From Bryum argenteum (taxonomy: Eukaryota > Streptophyta > Bryopsida > Bryales > Bryaceae), in contig CM073329.1 in the NCBI GenBank assembly GCA_037043015.1, positions 2,248,648 through 2,312,647 of the forward strand: DNA of 64,000 nt, read 5' to 3'. Shown one piece after another: positions 24,392 to 35,761 of this stretch; position 1 is the first letter of the stretch; each line of letters opens with the position of its first letter. A model generated the notes under the pieces. The model was given only the letters and a program-made list of their open reading frames with translations, did no database searches and was not told the origin of the DNA. The translations under genes and the position numbers were made by a program.

Positions 24392-24666
24392 CAGATTCTG
24401 CATTGAGCTGTTGTCTCTCGTCCAATAGTGGTGATGTTGGGGCAGAGAGGGACTGTAGTGGGGATGATCCTGATCCAATTTGCAATGATACATGTTTATA
24501 TTTGTGTCTGCATAGCATATTTTCCGAAAGGCCAACAATTACTGCAGCCATTCTTTCTATCAATTTATCTCATGGGCAGGTCAGGATCATCCCCAGTACA
24601 GTCCCTCTCTGCCCCCAACATCACCACCTCTGTTGGACGAGCGACAACAGCTAAATACAGAATCTG
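24392..24666. repeat. Long imperfect inverted repeat (hairpin) with about 87-base arms
   Basis: Arm 24392-24476 and arm 24579-24666 are reverse complements with few mismatches and small gaps, for example CAGATTCTG against CAGAATCTG and GGGGATGATCCTGA against TCAGGATCATCCCC. The loop is about 100 bases. A short direct repeat, GATCC(T/A)ATTTGCAATGATAC, lies at the left edge (24375) and just inside the loop (24473). The RNA would form a strong hairpin. It could be a MITE, an inverted duplication or a small-RNA precursor. Confidence 0.75.
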
Positions 24667-24809
24667 TGTAAGAGATTAGAGGATGTTCAGTGGAGAGTTT
24701 TGGTAACTTGGTTGCTGAGGGGAGTTGATTAAGGTCTCTTTTACAGTCATGTGGATCCCAATTTCCGCTTTGAATTTTTTTTAGTAGTAGCATTATTAAG
24801 ACTTGAAGC

Positions 24810-26050
24810 TTACGGAGATGGTGCTTGGAGGTGTACGAAAGTTTGCAGGCAGAAGGTTACTGTGAACATATTACTATAACGGATGAAAAGTTACCGAAGG
24901 GGCGGGACTTCGACTCTGTAGTAAGTGCACTTCTGGTAGCACCTGCTTCGATGTGGAATTTTGAATGTTGGATGTATTGAAGGGTTTTATCTTTCTATCT
25001 TTGCATGATCATTTATAGACTAATTATTGTGGCTTTAGGTCTAGCGTCCTTCACAGGTTGAACTTGGAACCAATTTTGTCTTTGACTGTCAAATGGGCCG
25101 CGGTCGCACGACCATTCGTATGGTTATTGCTACTTTGATCCGATCCATCTTCGGCGAGTGGAGGCTTCAGGTATTACAAGAACCATTAAGACTCGCCTAA
25201 GAATGATCTAATGTTTTGTTCATATATTAAGATTAGGTCATTTTCTGCTCGTTAGCTGCTAGGCTGTCAGGAAGTATGGACGAACGACTGAGATGCGTTT
25301 CTTGGTAGGGGTAGTTACTTTTTATTAGAGAAGATCAGTCCTTCCTTTACAAGAAGGATGTGAAGGGTGCCTATATAAGCTGTTGATTTAACATGCATAG
25401 GTGACTTTGGACGACTACCACGTCCAAGTTCAATGGGAATGATTCACAAGGCAAGAGATGGTGTACGACGTGCCGGATACTGAAGAGGCTCCGAGAAGGG
25501 GAGAATTTGCAGTGCTCCGCAATCTTGTTCGCGTTTGCGTGCTGGAGGTGAGCATGTGTTTGAAAGATCATTGCATTTTCTCTTACCGAAACAACATACA
25601 AAGACAAGCAGATGAAAAGAAGCAAGAAGCTGCTCTCTACTTCTTCGTGGAGTATTTTGAGCGATACTACTTCCTTATCTGCTTCGTTGTTTATATCCAC
25701 AATGACAAGTTTTCTACAAACTAGTCAGGTCATGGCGACTTTGAGTGGTGGATTCGTGCGCGGTCTGAGCTTTATAGAATTCTTTGCAGGTTCCACCTCT
25801 TTATTATGCATATGAGCATTTGACCATCGATGATTTGTTTCTTGCTCTCATCATCCGTTGCATTTTCATTCAAGTTGCTGAGGCGGGGCCCGATCGGCGC
25901 CTTGGGTTACAGTAACAAACCAATGGGTGTTATCACAAGGTCCTCAAAAAATGGAGAGTATCAATTCAGTAGGATCGAGAGTATTGTGGCTACGAAAAAT
26001 GGGGACTTTAAATCGTCTCCGAGGTTCTGGGACGACAGACTGTGCATGGT
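24810..26050 (+). pseudogene. Paladin-like protein tyrosine phosphatase, degraded fragment
   Basis: Successive segments match paladin in order. A segment at about 24810-24953 has LEVYESLQAEGY then TDEKLPKGRDFD. Exon 25057-25170 has VFDCQMGRGRTT, a CX5R phosphatase loop. A segment at about 25468-25547 has RRGEFAVLRNLVRV. A segment at about 25590-25800 has FFVEYFERYYFLICF and ends near ARSELYRIL; a stop at 25722-25724 interrupts it. A segment from about 25874 has LLRRGPIGALGY. Paladins are large proteins with repeated phosphatase-like domains. Here only a part remains, with the loop Cys and Arg kept but frameshifts and a stop around them. Family assignment is good; loss of function is inferred from the stops and missing parts. 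Confidence 0.75.
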
Positions 26051-26603
26051 TGGTGGCGGGCGTCTTTGGTAGGTCATTGACCACGCCGCCCTACGTTCTC
26101 ATGAGCTTCTCGGTTTCTACGAAGGCTTTGCATAGCTGCATGCTCGAATGTGGGAGTTTCAAACTGGCAACACTTGTGCTGCTACTACGTTCATGTCAAA
26201 ATCCGCCTTTAGGCCGCAGACGCACGTGACCGTGCTCACCTGCGGGTTTGAGTTGGGTTTCAAGTGAACCAGGAGATTTATGAGGGTTGAAATGCTATGA
26301 TCCAGTCTTATCAGGAATCGTGCCGTAAGAAGAAAGTATTGTGCACTCCTCTACTCCTCTACACCTCCGGCACTTTTCCATATGACCATCTAAGATGCTT
26401 CGTGATGATCTTTGGAGATTAGGGTAGATGTGAAAGTCCGGAAAGTTGAAGGTCGAGGGGCTGTTGCTGTAGAGGCGAGGAGAATCGGTGCTACTTAGGT
26501 AGTCCTTAACAAGTAAGCACTAAAATCGCACCTCAGTTGGTGTGTTAACCAGTTACATATTCCACATATTGACGTTTGTGACGCCCATCATGTGCCATTG
26601 GAA

Positions 26604-26830
26604 GTGATATAACATGCTTTTAAAAGCGTGCGATGGCAGATACAAGCAGGAGTTCGTGGATGCCATTGCCATCTTTCTGCTTGGGTGGACCATCTTCACA
26701 TTCTTCACGAAGCTAGGCACTCTGAAAGCCAACGTTGCCGTCAGCTTCATGTACTTGATGTTGGTCTACTATCGGCATCGCTCACCATCGCGGAGTTTGC
26801 ATTCATTCCACTTCAAACAGGTACGTTCTC
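26604..26830 (+). pseudogene. GPR1/FUN34/YaaH-type membrane protein fragment
   Basis: The frame from 26614 reads YKQEFVDAIAIFLLGW, then TIFTFFTKLGTLKANVAVSF, two hydrophobic spans with the F-x-x-x-LGTL-x-x-N-x-A pattern of acetate/succinate transporter-family helices. It then shifts frame into SLTIAEFAFIPLQTG and meets a donor-like GTACGT at about 26821. The family has six membrane spans and about 200-250 residues, so roughly a third remains. It follows the paladin relic in the same orientation. Confidence 0.5.
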
Positions 26831-26969
26831 CATATCATCTCATGTCTTGTTTTCTCGCTGCATAATGTAGCTGTCATGTGCTTTTATTCGGGCAGTTGGT
26901 GGTGTGAATGACTGCTAACAGACATCACGGGCGTCCCATACCATGTGTCGTGCGTTTACTGTGATTAAC

Positions 26970-27077
26970 TTTGTTTTTCAAAAACCTTCTAGAGTTTGTT
27001 TATTAAGTATAGTTTGTGAATCTAAGTTTTTGGAAGACTCTAGAACCTTTCAATGATTCTTAGAAAGTTTTATTGAA
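26970..27077. repeat. Possible LTR-like sequence left of the inserted TTAA element
   Basis: The sequence TTCTAGAGTTTG...GACTCTAGAACC continues in style across the TTAA element into 28058-28330, as if the element had inserted into a repeat. An LTR or solo-LTR identity is a guess; no primer-binding site or coding region was found. Confidence 0.25.
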
Positions 27078-28057
27078 TTAACCCCTAAACGTCCTTGGGG
27101 TATTTTTAGCCAAAAACTCATTTTCAAAAAAAGTGATATAAATGAAAATAAAGATAAGCTATTCAGATCTTAACCGTACAAACTTGTAATAGACTTGTAG
27201 TAGATCATGTGGGCCAAAACTTGACTCATGGGACCTCATAGATTGCGAGATCATAACATATTAGTGCGCAAAACACGCTACAAAATACCATCATTTCCAC
27301 TTTGAAGTGAAAATACTACCAACATGAAATTTGCAATCAAAAAATCACCAACTAGAAAGTTGTTCATCTTCATCTCAAAAACACTTTTGTATCAAAAAAA
27401 TTCATCAAAAAAATATCTTGGCTCAAATAGTAGCCTTCCAATGGTGAAAACTGCCTCAAAATTTACAAAGGAAAAATAGTCCAAAACTAGACCCTTTGCA
27501 CTCAAATCCATGCCCTATCTTCAATACATCTTCAATTAGGTTAAGGTTTCTACCACTTAAAATAGACTATGATTGGAATCTATCCCAAAGAATAAAGTCG
27601 AAATCTAACGGTGGATGAAGGAGATCTAGCTCCTCAAAAATCATCCATTCTTTCACTTTTTTCATTGTAGAAACGTCATTGCAAATCCACTAGCAAAGTT
27701 ATTTGGATCGAAAAACTTGCAACTAGAAAGTTGTTAGAATACATCTAAAGATCATACTTATGTAAAAAAAATTCATGAAAAAATATTTTAGATTTCACAT
27801 AATTGGCTTGCAATGGTGAAACATGCCCAATGTTTGAAATCTCAAAACCAAAAGCTGTTGTCACTAAAATGCATGCCATTAATTCATACTTTATTTTATG
27901 GGTCTGCAATTTGTACCACACAAACTAGACTTTATTTGGGACCCAACCCAAGTGATTTCGTCAAAAACGGATCGGGATGAAGAAGTTATGGCTCTTCAAA
28001 GTTTCTGCCCTTCATCCAAAATGTCGTTTTTCGACACTAGGGACGTTTAGGGGTTAA
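27078..28057. mobile_element. TTAA-bounded piggyBac-like element (long subfamily)
   Basis: TTAA 27078-27081 is followed by CCCCTAAACGTCC, and the right end GGACGTTTAGGGG meets TTAA 28054-28057. The 13-bp terminal repeats are nearly perfect. The inverted right end carries the same TGTCG-loop-CGACA stem-loop (28022-28036) seen at 6089 and 60552. No coding region was recognised. It is about 970 bp without the duplication. Confidence 0.8.
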
Positions 28058-28330
28058 GGAAGTTTTCGCTTCACATTTATAGATTCTGGAAGTCCCTTAA
28101 GCTTCTCAAAAGTCATGTGGCTACTTCCAGGGTCTTACTCTGGAAGTTGCTTAGATTTTGAAAGTCCCTTGAGCTTATAGAAGGGCTTATGGTTACTTCC
28201 AGGGTCTTACTCCGGAAGCTGCTTAAATTCAAGAAGCTTTCGCTTTACCTTCTTAAATTTCGGAAATACCTTAAATCTCCGCAAGGTCCTAAGGCTGCTT
28301 CCAGGATCTTACTCCAGAAGCTTCTTCTAG
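28058..28330. repeat. Three-copy short repeat with CTTCCAGG...CCGGAAG motifs
   Basis: Units ending ACTTCCAGGGTCTTACTC(T/C)GGAAG occur near 28122, 28194 and 28297, spaced about 72 and 103 bp. Each contains a small palindrome. It may be part of a repeat element flanking the TTAA insertion. Confidence 0.6.
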
Positions 28331-30318
28331 CATAATGTAAGTAGAGACTGAAGAGTTGAAAGTTCTTCTTATTCACTCTTTTTAACAACACTTATACCTA
28401 CTCTTCTAATTATCAATACTACTTTCTATATTTTGACTTTGAGTGTCATTCCGAGTCTTATGTGACGAATCCCTTTACTTCTGGTCTATCTTTGTCTTCC
28501 TTTGAAATCTTCTTTAATTTTGTCTTTGGTTTTGCCATTCAGTTCTTAATTGCAATATCAAGCCGGTAGTATCTTTGACATAATTACGTCTTTAGTCTTG
28601 TGGTACAACGGCTAGAATTCTCAGCCGAAACCAAATTGTTTACTTACTACGTACTGCACTCTGTGAAAAACGAAATTGCTTAGTGGCTACATATTGCACT
28701 ATGTGAAGTTCTACCTTGATGTTTTGAGTTTAACGGTGGAGGGCGCAATGGCCAAGATTCGATACCCAACTACATAAGAGAGTGCTTCATTGGGAGTTAG
28801 TTTGTTCTAGAGCATGTAGAGCTTGCAATCGCGGTAGTCAGATGATGTAAAGTCATAACAATCAGGTGTGTTTTATGACTATTTTCAGCAAATATCGCAA
28901 TCCATTGTCCTCACAGGCTGGATTTACAAGATCATTCATACAAAAATACTTGTGTTGTAGAAGTTCCAATGATGTTTTCCTTGTAAGTTACACCTACATC
29001 TTCAAAACATTCTAGACACGGTAATCAATCCAAGTCGTACATGAATGCGGATTTTCCGATGCTGCCCGAATTTGAGAATATCAAATTGTTCCTCCGTCGT
29101 CCTAATCTCATAGAAATCGACGTTGTTCCTCCAAACAGTGACTTCGTTTTGCACTCTATAAGAATGGTGAACTACTATTTAGTACCTCGTGCATCATGAA
29201 CTCACTGGAGAAAGTCTCTCTTGATGGGCTGATTTTCACCTTTCCAGCATGCCCACGGTTAAAAGCTGCACGTTTACACATGTACAGAGGATAATTAGCA
29301 GATACAGAGGATAATTAGCCATTTAAGGTTCCTAAGCCAACCATATGATTGATTCTAATTCGGATAAATCAGCACTTTCCACCTTAAGAACGTGCTATTT
29401 TCAGTACAGATTCACGTGCTCAAACACTTGAAAGTCAGCATGATCTCAGAATGACAGAACTGTGGATGCCTTATACTAATTAAATAGATCGATTCACATC
29501 ATTATAAATTTAAACTAAAACGACAGCATTGAAGTATGTTGATACCGGTTCAGGTTTGTCTGTAGCTGTATTGCAGAAGGTTTGTTGAGGTTAATGACAT
29601 GCATGGAGCAACAAAATCTCTGCACAGCCATGCATTTTATCTACTTCACTTGATTATTATTGTTTCAATTCAGAGCCTGCAGTGGGTTCCACACTGATAT
29701 CCAAATCAACAGCTTCACTGAATCCATTTTCTGAGCTCGATCGAAACACCCTACACATTGTTTATGTTCCCATGCATGCCAGAATTCAAGGATCAATGCA
29801 ACCATGCATGTGAAGAGCTTCGTTACTTGTTTCCTGATAATCCTGTCTGTCTATGTTTAGCCAAATGAGCATGAACTTGCATGAAACAATCAATCGATCG
29901 GTAACAAGCCGTAGAATCTGCTCAAGAATTGAATCATGCACGAACTTGTGAAGTTTACAGAAAATTAAGAGATGATCATCTCACAACAACTGAAAATTTT
30001 TGAGCTACAAGGCTCAGGCTACTAGCTCCAAACTCATTTCACAAAGAGCACCAAATGAAGCTCTAATTTAATGGGATGCCGGTGCTCTACACTGCCGGTG
30101 CAAGAATGCAACGAGAAGACAGTCCTCTACGAGATGAGATCATGGCCACTGATCGAAGTACGATGAATCTATGGCTGGTGGAAAATGGCTTCAATGGCGA
30201 GTTGACCATGATATATAGACAGATGATGGATCATCTATACGGGAGGGACTACTGCAGAGCAAGTGTATATCGCAGATTGGGTGGGGAATTGGACGGGAAT
30301 TGGGCGAGGAAGCATTAG
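28331..30318. other. Intergenic, no gene recognised
   Basis: Only weak coding-like hints, such as a plus-strand frame near 29040-29200 (NADFPMLPEFENIKLFLRRP) without a clear family. The last few hundred bases probably include the 3' UTR of the minus-strand dCTP pyrophosphatase gene. Confidence 0.4.
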
Positions 30319-31088
30319 TTACAGTCTGTCGTGGTAGACGAGGGTTTCGGTGTTGCTGAGGTTGCGGCGGACGGATTTCTTGGCGAGCTCGCGGTACTTC
30401 TTGCTGTTGCCCTTGCAAAGCTCAATAGGATACTTGGCCGCGTTCTTCTGCAGCTTCCGCAGCGCCGATTCGCCCAGGTCCACATTGCACACGTCCGCCA
30501 GACGCACCAAGTAGAGCAGCACGTCCGAGAGCTCCTCCCCCAAGTGCTCCTTCTCCGCATCGTTCCAGTCCGACAAACCACGAGGCACCTCGCCTTTCCA
30601 CTGAAATATCTCGGAGAGCTCACCCACTTCACCCACCTGCAGAACAATCAATCGCTCAGGTTAGCTACCAGTCTCCAGGGTTTCATTATCGATGACCCTA
30701 CTCTCTCCTACTTACAAAGCAATTATCAACTTGTAGCAGGTGGCGAATGTTGAGCAAATTCGACAAAGATGGGTCGGAAGATTCTGTACGAGCTCTGGCC
30801 CTTCCCCTTCCCGAAGTTTCTGACATGGAAATACAGACATAGAAAGGGAGAATTGTGATGGACTGGTGGACGTACGAGTGCGAGGAGGAGATTCCGAGGG
30901 CTGTGGAACTGATCCCACTCGCGGTCGGCAGCAAAGCCAGCCATGTTACGAGCCAGGTCCTTCAACGTGACCTCCTTCTCGGCGGGGGGCGCCATGAAAT
31001 GGTGATGCATCGCCTGCTTCTTGTCGTGCATCGCTTGCAGCTGCAGCTTCTCCGCCGTCGACTGCACCTCTTGAACTCTCCCGGTCAT
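30319..31088 (-). CDS. dCTP pyrophosphatase (MazG-fold NTP pyrophosphatase)
   Basis: Exons on the minus strand are 31088-30876 and 30636-30319, joined in phase 0 by a GT-AG intron, giving 176 aa. After a basic, His-rich start, residues 40-71 contain LKDLARNMAGFAADREWDQF and FHSPRNLLLAL. Exon 2 begins GEVGELSEIFQW (residues 73-84) and later has EELSDVLLYL (about 105-114). E77, E80, E106 and D109 fit the metal-binding ExxE...ExxD set of the all-alpha NTP pyrophosphatases. The FHSPRNL and EVGEL blocks match the dCTPP1 group closely, and length is near the usual 140-175 residues. The enzyme hydrolyses dCTP and modified dCTP to dCMP, cleaning the nucleotide pool. It appears intact. ATG 31088 is the first in-frame start of exon 1; no signal peptide is visible. 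Confidence 0.93.
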
Positions 31089-31847
31089 CGTCTACTCTCA
31101 GACACAACGTAAGTAACCGTCTCAACCGTTAGCCCGCACTAGTGTGAAAGATGTTTCGACAGAGAGAGGGACAAGGAGAGGGAGAAAGAGAGAGAGAGAG
31201 AGAAGAGAGGAAGGGCTAGAGGGAGGGAGGGAGAGAGGGCGGTGGCCAACTGGATGGATTGCAGAGACTGCTGGTGTAAAGCTGGAGTTAAATACAAAAA
31301 CAGATGGGGTGGTAAGAGGGGATGGTCTGATCGATAACGGTGATGCCAGGAGTGTCGCCAGCGTTGCAGGAGCCTCGATTTGCGCCTGCCGTTGGCTTTT
31401 CTCTGCTGGCTGGAGGCAGGGTGAGAGACTGATAGATGATAATGTGTTTGATCCAAAGTGGATGGGATGATGCAGTTAAGAGTTACAAGTGGAATTCCGA
31501 GACGACCTCCAGATCTGCCTCAGGCCGCGTCCTCGAGAGTTGTGCCCACTCCGCAACGAGAGATCGAGAGAAAGTGAGAGAGAGAGAGAGAGATGAAGGA
31601 ACAGACCGCTATGCTAGTCTACGACGGAGTTCCCACTCTCGCAGCCGCCATTCACAGGTGTAAAAGCGGATCACACAATTCGCTTCATTCTTCCCTTTCT
31701 GTTTTACTCTGCTCAGAGCATGTCCAGCCCGCACTGTGGAGCCTTGTTTTGGAATGTGAGAACCCAGCCCATGCAGTATCCCTTTAATCCAGCCCAGCCG
31801 AGAGGGTTAAAGTACCCTAAATTTTAGCACACCATGACTCAAAGTTA
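31089..31847. promoter_or_regulatory. 5' region of the dCTP pyrophosphatase gene with GA/CT-rich tracts
   Basis: GA-rich runs on the plus strand (31160-31240 and 31570-31592) read as CT-rich tracts in the sense of the minus-strand gene, a common feature of plant 5' UTRs and GAGA-type promoter elements. The overlapping long ORFs here come from the low-complexity sequence. No other gene is supported. Confidence 0.4.
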
Positions 31848-32341
31848 GGGTCCCTTTACACTATGGATCAAGAGCCATGACCAAGAAAATTGAAATCATT
31901 TTCATGGTCATGGCTCTTGGCCAGGAGTTGTGACCATGATAAATAAAAAATGAGTGTTTGAGTGGTTTGGTCACTCTCGTAGTGTAAAGTGGATCTGAAC
32001 CAGGACAAGATTAAGCTTAATTTTCTAATATGAATCCTTATTATTCTCTCTCTTATCTTCCCCTTTTTCCTCCTTTCTCCTTGAATAATTGAACATTAGC
32101 CAATCAATGATTTTTGGGCCTCATAGTCTCCTTGATTGTAGTTGAGTCGAGCCATTTGCTTTGACTCGACTATGATCGAAGAGACCAAAATTTAGCGTAC
32201 TTTGAAGACCTCAAAGTTAGTGGTCATTCTCTTTTTTCCAAGGTAGTGTAAAGCCAAATGGGACCAAGAGCACTTTACTCTCCAATCACAAATTTTTGAA
32301 GGCCATGATCAATCTTCATGGTCCATAGTGTAAAGCGACCC
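31848..32341. mobile_element. Harbinger/Tourist-type MITE with TTA target duplication
   Basis: The left end is GGGTCCCTTTACACTATGGA and the right end is the complement of GGGTCGCTTTACACTATGGA, one mismatch in 20. TTA lies on both sides (31845-31847 and 32342-32344). Inner copies of TAGTGTAAAG occur near 31979 and 32243, so the 494-bp element may be composite. No coding region was seen. TTA duplications and GGG ends fit the PIF/Harbinger group. Confidence 0.8.
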
Positions 32342-32344
32342 TTA

Positions 32345-32992
32345 ACCCTTGCATTCACTCACAATTTAGCATCCCTATTAACCAATGGGAGAGTGACACG
32401 TGGCAAACATTACTGGCAAAAACTAATTTCTATCATAACCACCTTGTCAGAAAAATATAGTTGGTGAGCGGCCTTTTCCTCTACCTTGCCTTCTGGCTTA
32501 GGGTGGGGTTTCGACACCCGCCCGAGCGACGCCTACGAGCTTTTGACATAGCCCAACGGCCTTGCCCGGAGCACAGAATTGGGCATGCTCTCAGTAATGG
32601 CCAACACACCTTGCCTCTAATACGCTCTCTTGCCTACCTACGTCGTTGGCGCCAACTAAGTAATTTTGTAAAGGGCAATCACCGACTTTTTGGGCAATGC
32701 GGGGAATAATCCCTCTTCGAGAAGGGCAAAGCCCAACGAGGAGGGGGTATCATTTCCGAAAAGGAGGTGGTTACCAGCCGCAAGGGTTGATGGTGACAAA
32801 ATTGTTGACTTGGAAATAGCCTTGTTTTGGGACACGAAGCTATATATAGGTTTTCTATGGATATTAAAATTTAATATTTATCAATTTAACAAGAGCATTC
32901 ATGTTTTTATATTTTTCACACTTCAGGAGTTATTCAATTTCAAATTTCAACAATGTTTTTACAGACCGGTTGAGATGTACCCATATTCTTGT
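32345..32992. other. Short intergenic stretch, GC-richer block at about 32460-32780
   Basis: The block 32460-32780 has higher GC and ORFs without a recognised domain (32461-32709 and 32690-33058). It may be a degraded element. Nothing further can be supported. Confidence 0.3.
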
Positions 32993-33234
32993 TTAACCCT
33001 TAAACGTCAGACCCAGCCCGAGGGGTTGGGTTTTTTTTTGAGAGAATCTTGCTCATAACTTACACTCCGTTATACCAAATGGAATTTTTAGAATTTCAAA
33101 CTGAGCACCTTAAAGAGATCTATATTTTCTCAGAATAGAGCTCAAGCAAATTTAAAATAGAATAATGCTAAAAATGGAGTTTAAAAGAGATTTTGGGTGT
33201 GGTATCAGGAAAGCATATGACGTTTAAGGGTTAA
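32993..33234. mobile_element. TTAA-bounded piggyBac-like MITE, about 240 bp
   Basis: TTAA 32993-32996 with CCCTTAAACGTCA, and ATGACGTTTAAGGG before TTAA 33231-33234. Terminal repeats of 13-14 bp are nearly perfect. The interior differs from the 370-bp subfamily, so it is a separate deletion type or family. Confidence 0.8.
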
Positions 33235-33979
33235 TTTCAAAACCTACCCAAAAACAAGTAAATTGAACACTTTGAAAACCTCTAAGAATAAAGATTTTAC
33301 ATTTTCTTCAAATTTGGGAATTTTTGTACAGGTAAAAGAAGTACTAAGGATTGCTTCCATCATTTCAAATCTTGATTCAGTTATTTATTTATTTATTTTT
33401 GATCTTCTCTTTTCAAAAACCGACATTTGTTAATGAATTTTGGCATAGTCACCCCATGTGATACTTCAAGCTTTTCTCTAGATTTCATACGTCCTATGAG
33501 GATAATCATTATGTGAGTTCTCTAGGTGACTAAGTTCTCCATAGTGAAGAAAAAGTGTTCTTTTACTATATTCTTGCAAAATATTACAATCAAATATTAT
33601 AATTCTTAATGTTTTTCAATTTTCTACTAGTATAGTAGGCTTAAGTTTTGCTTACTATACTAGTAGAGGATTGAGTAAAAATGACATGATTTATGTTGAT
33701 GTTGTTCAAGGCATGATTTAACTCCTAAAGTTTCAGGAGGCGAAAATATGGTCGTTCTGATCAGCCTCTCGCTTACTTTATTTTGGTGTGAAGTTCAAAC
33801 CTTTTGCAAATCCTAGAGTTTTCTTATACCTTTCCAACAAGACCATTTATACCTCAGAATTCTCATAATTTAGGAGATATTCACTCTCAAAGACTACTAC
33901 GGCATAATGAAATCAGCCCAAAAGTGCAGTATACCCCTATACATTCCCAATTTTTTGCCCAAAAACAATTAGATCGCAG

Positions 33980-34270
33980 TAGCTCCGAATCAGAAAGCTT
34001 CCAACTAGGAAGTTGTTGGAAATCATCATAAGATCATTCTTATGAAAAAAGAAACTACAAAAAACTATATTTGATATCATATATTTGGCTTGCAATGATA
34101 AAACATGCCTTTTGTTCAAAATCCCAAGACCAAATGTTGCCTTCACCAAAATGCACACCTCTATTTCATGCTTCATTGCATGGGTGTGTAATTTCAACCA
34201 CACAAACTAGACTTGATTCAAGACTCAACCCAAGTGATTCCTTGAAGTGTCATCAGAAGTTCGCATGATT
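33980..34270. repeat. Internal fragment of the long TTAA-element subfamily
   Basis: Shares GGCTTGCAATG.T.AAACATGCC, ACACAAACTAGACTTGATTC and CCCAAGTGATT with the element at 27078-28057 (27700-27970) and with 54110-54370. Both termini are missing. Confidence 0.65.
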
Positions 34271-34381
34271 CTTCCCACGTCAAAGAATAATCACTTAAGT
34301 AAATGTTGTACAAAAATAAAAGATCCACATGTTCAATTTTCTTCCAAATGTAGAGACTGGGAGCATATTGACAATTGCACT

Positions 34382-34400
34382 AGACCCTAAACCCTAAACC
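34382..34400. repeat. Short interstitial plant telomere-type repeat
   Basis: CCCTAAACCCTAAACCC, slightly more than two units of the plant telomere repeat. A similar short run lies at about 45765-45781. Such stubs are common in plant leaders and repeats and do not indicate a chromosome end. Confidence 0.6.
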
Positions 34401-34493
34401 CTTTTAAAGCCTAGATAATATAACTTGGTAAGAAAACATCATATTAAAAAATGGTTGCATGGGTTTAAATATTAGGTCATTCAAGAGTCATGG

Positions 34494-34562
34494 CGAACGG
34501 ACACTTCATTCAAGCCGGCCCCTTAGTTAGAAAGGGAACCGGAGTTTCTATCTATCTATCTC
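34494..34562 (+). repeat. SINE 3' end fragment
   Basis: GAACGGACACTTCATTCAAG, CCGGCCCCTTAG and a CTATCTATCTATC tail match the end of the SINE copy at 17009-17214. Only about 70 bp remain. Confidence 0.75.
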
Positions 34563-35193
34563 ATTCAAGAGTAATATTTGAGTACGGTATTTTATCAAAT
34601 TACTTTAACTTAAATCAAGAATAATTGAGTAACTATGTGATCTACTTACTTTCATCCAAAAATAGACAAAAAATTGCCAAATTACTATTGCAAATGCATG
34701 TTCATGCAAATATTTGACAAGTGATGTCGGTCCATGCAATACTCAATATCCGGGTTTGATGCCAAGTTGGTGATTTTTAATTTAATTTTTTTTAAAATTT
34801 TGTTTTTAACCAATCAATGTGATAGTCAATTGAGACAAATACAATCATGAATCAAGGTAGGGAGTTAAGTTGGTGAAATGTTTCATTTATGATTTTGGTA
34901 CGAAATGTTTCTTCAAGACAAAATTTGTCCAAATGTATGAGTTCCTCATGTACGGAAGTCACCTTTATTCAATAATGCCTACCCCTACTAATGACAATTT
35001 AGACAACAAAAGAGATTCCACGTACTGGATCACACTAATTTGAATTTGTAAATGAGTTAATTGTGTGAGAATCCAATGTGCATATCCATTTCCAGTTGAA
35101 TCACCAATTTGTTAACACCAGTTGGAAACTCAATTGTGATCATTAAATAAGAGATTTAAATCATAAGGTTCTCGATGCAAAATTGTTTAACCC

Positions 35194-35273
35194 TTAACCC
35201 TTAAATGCCCAACCCCTCTGAAAATACACTAAAAAGCATGCCCGAGGGGCATGCTTGGGCGTTTAAGGGTTAA
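35194..35273. mobile_element. Very short TTAA-bounded element (80 bp), fused to its neighbour
   Basis: TTAA 35194-35197, CCCTTAAATGCCC on the left, GGGCGTTTAAGGG on the right, TTAA 35270-35273. The interior includes GCATGCCCGAGGGGCATGC, a palindrome. The right TTAA is also the left edge of the next element. Confidence 0.65.
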
Positions 35274-35632
35274 ACGCCCAAGCAAGCCCGAGGGGCTTGA
35301 TTCCAACAGAATCTTCTCTACAGCTCTCACTGTAATCGACTTTTCACTTATATTTTGATGTCAAACTGGTCACCGTCTTATGATGCATTCAAAAAGTGAA
35401 ATTTTACAATTCAAATCACAATTTGTATGTATGATTTCATGGTTTGAAAGGATTGTGGTAGGTAGGTTGGGGTTGTACATAACCTCGTAGGAGGTTGCAA
35501 GCTCATCATTGATTGGTTCATTCATGGTGCCCAAGTTCAAAAAGTGCACTATTCATGATGCCCAAGTCCAAAAGATGATGTGATCCAATTTTGGGCTGCC
35601 CATTTTAGACCCCATGGGCGTTTCAGGGTTAA
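35270..35632 (-). mobile_element. TTAA-bounded piggyBac-like MITE (370-bp subfamily), left end clipped
   Basis: Inverted relative to the copies at 56671 and 63352. The left edge reads TTAA directly followed by ACGCCCAAGCAAGCC, lacking the first CCCTTA. The right end GGGCGTTTCAGGG meets TTAA 35629-35632. The interior carries the conserved GATGCCCAAGTTCAAAAAGT and GGTAGGTTGGGGTTGTAC segments. Confidence 0.75.
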
Positions 35633-35761
35633 AGTATCAAAAATGACCTTCTACTACTTTAGGATTAAAAATAAATAAATCAGTCTAGGCATTATTTAGA
35701 CGATCCAAGATTAAACTGTAAGATTTTAGAGTTGACTTGGCTAGTTACTCACACGTTAGAT

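Noticed and set aside
30331-30753. Plus-strand ORF over the dCTP pyrophosphatase exon
   Set aside because: Antisense shadow of a well-supported conserved exon.
31139-31663. Arg/Glu- and Ser/Leu-rich ORFs upstream of the dCTP pyrophosphatase gene
   Set aside because: They arise from GA/CT-rich low-complexity DNA likely to be 5' UTR or promoter.
34382-34400. Telomere or chromosome end
   Set aside because: Only slightly more than two repeat units, surrounded by ordinary sequence.
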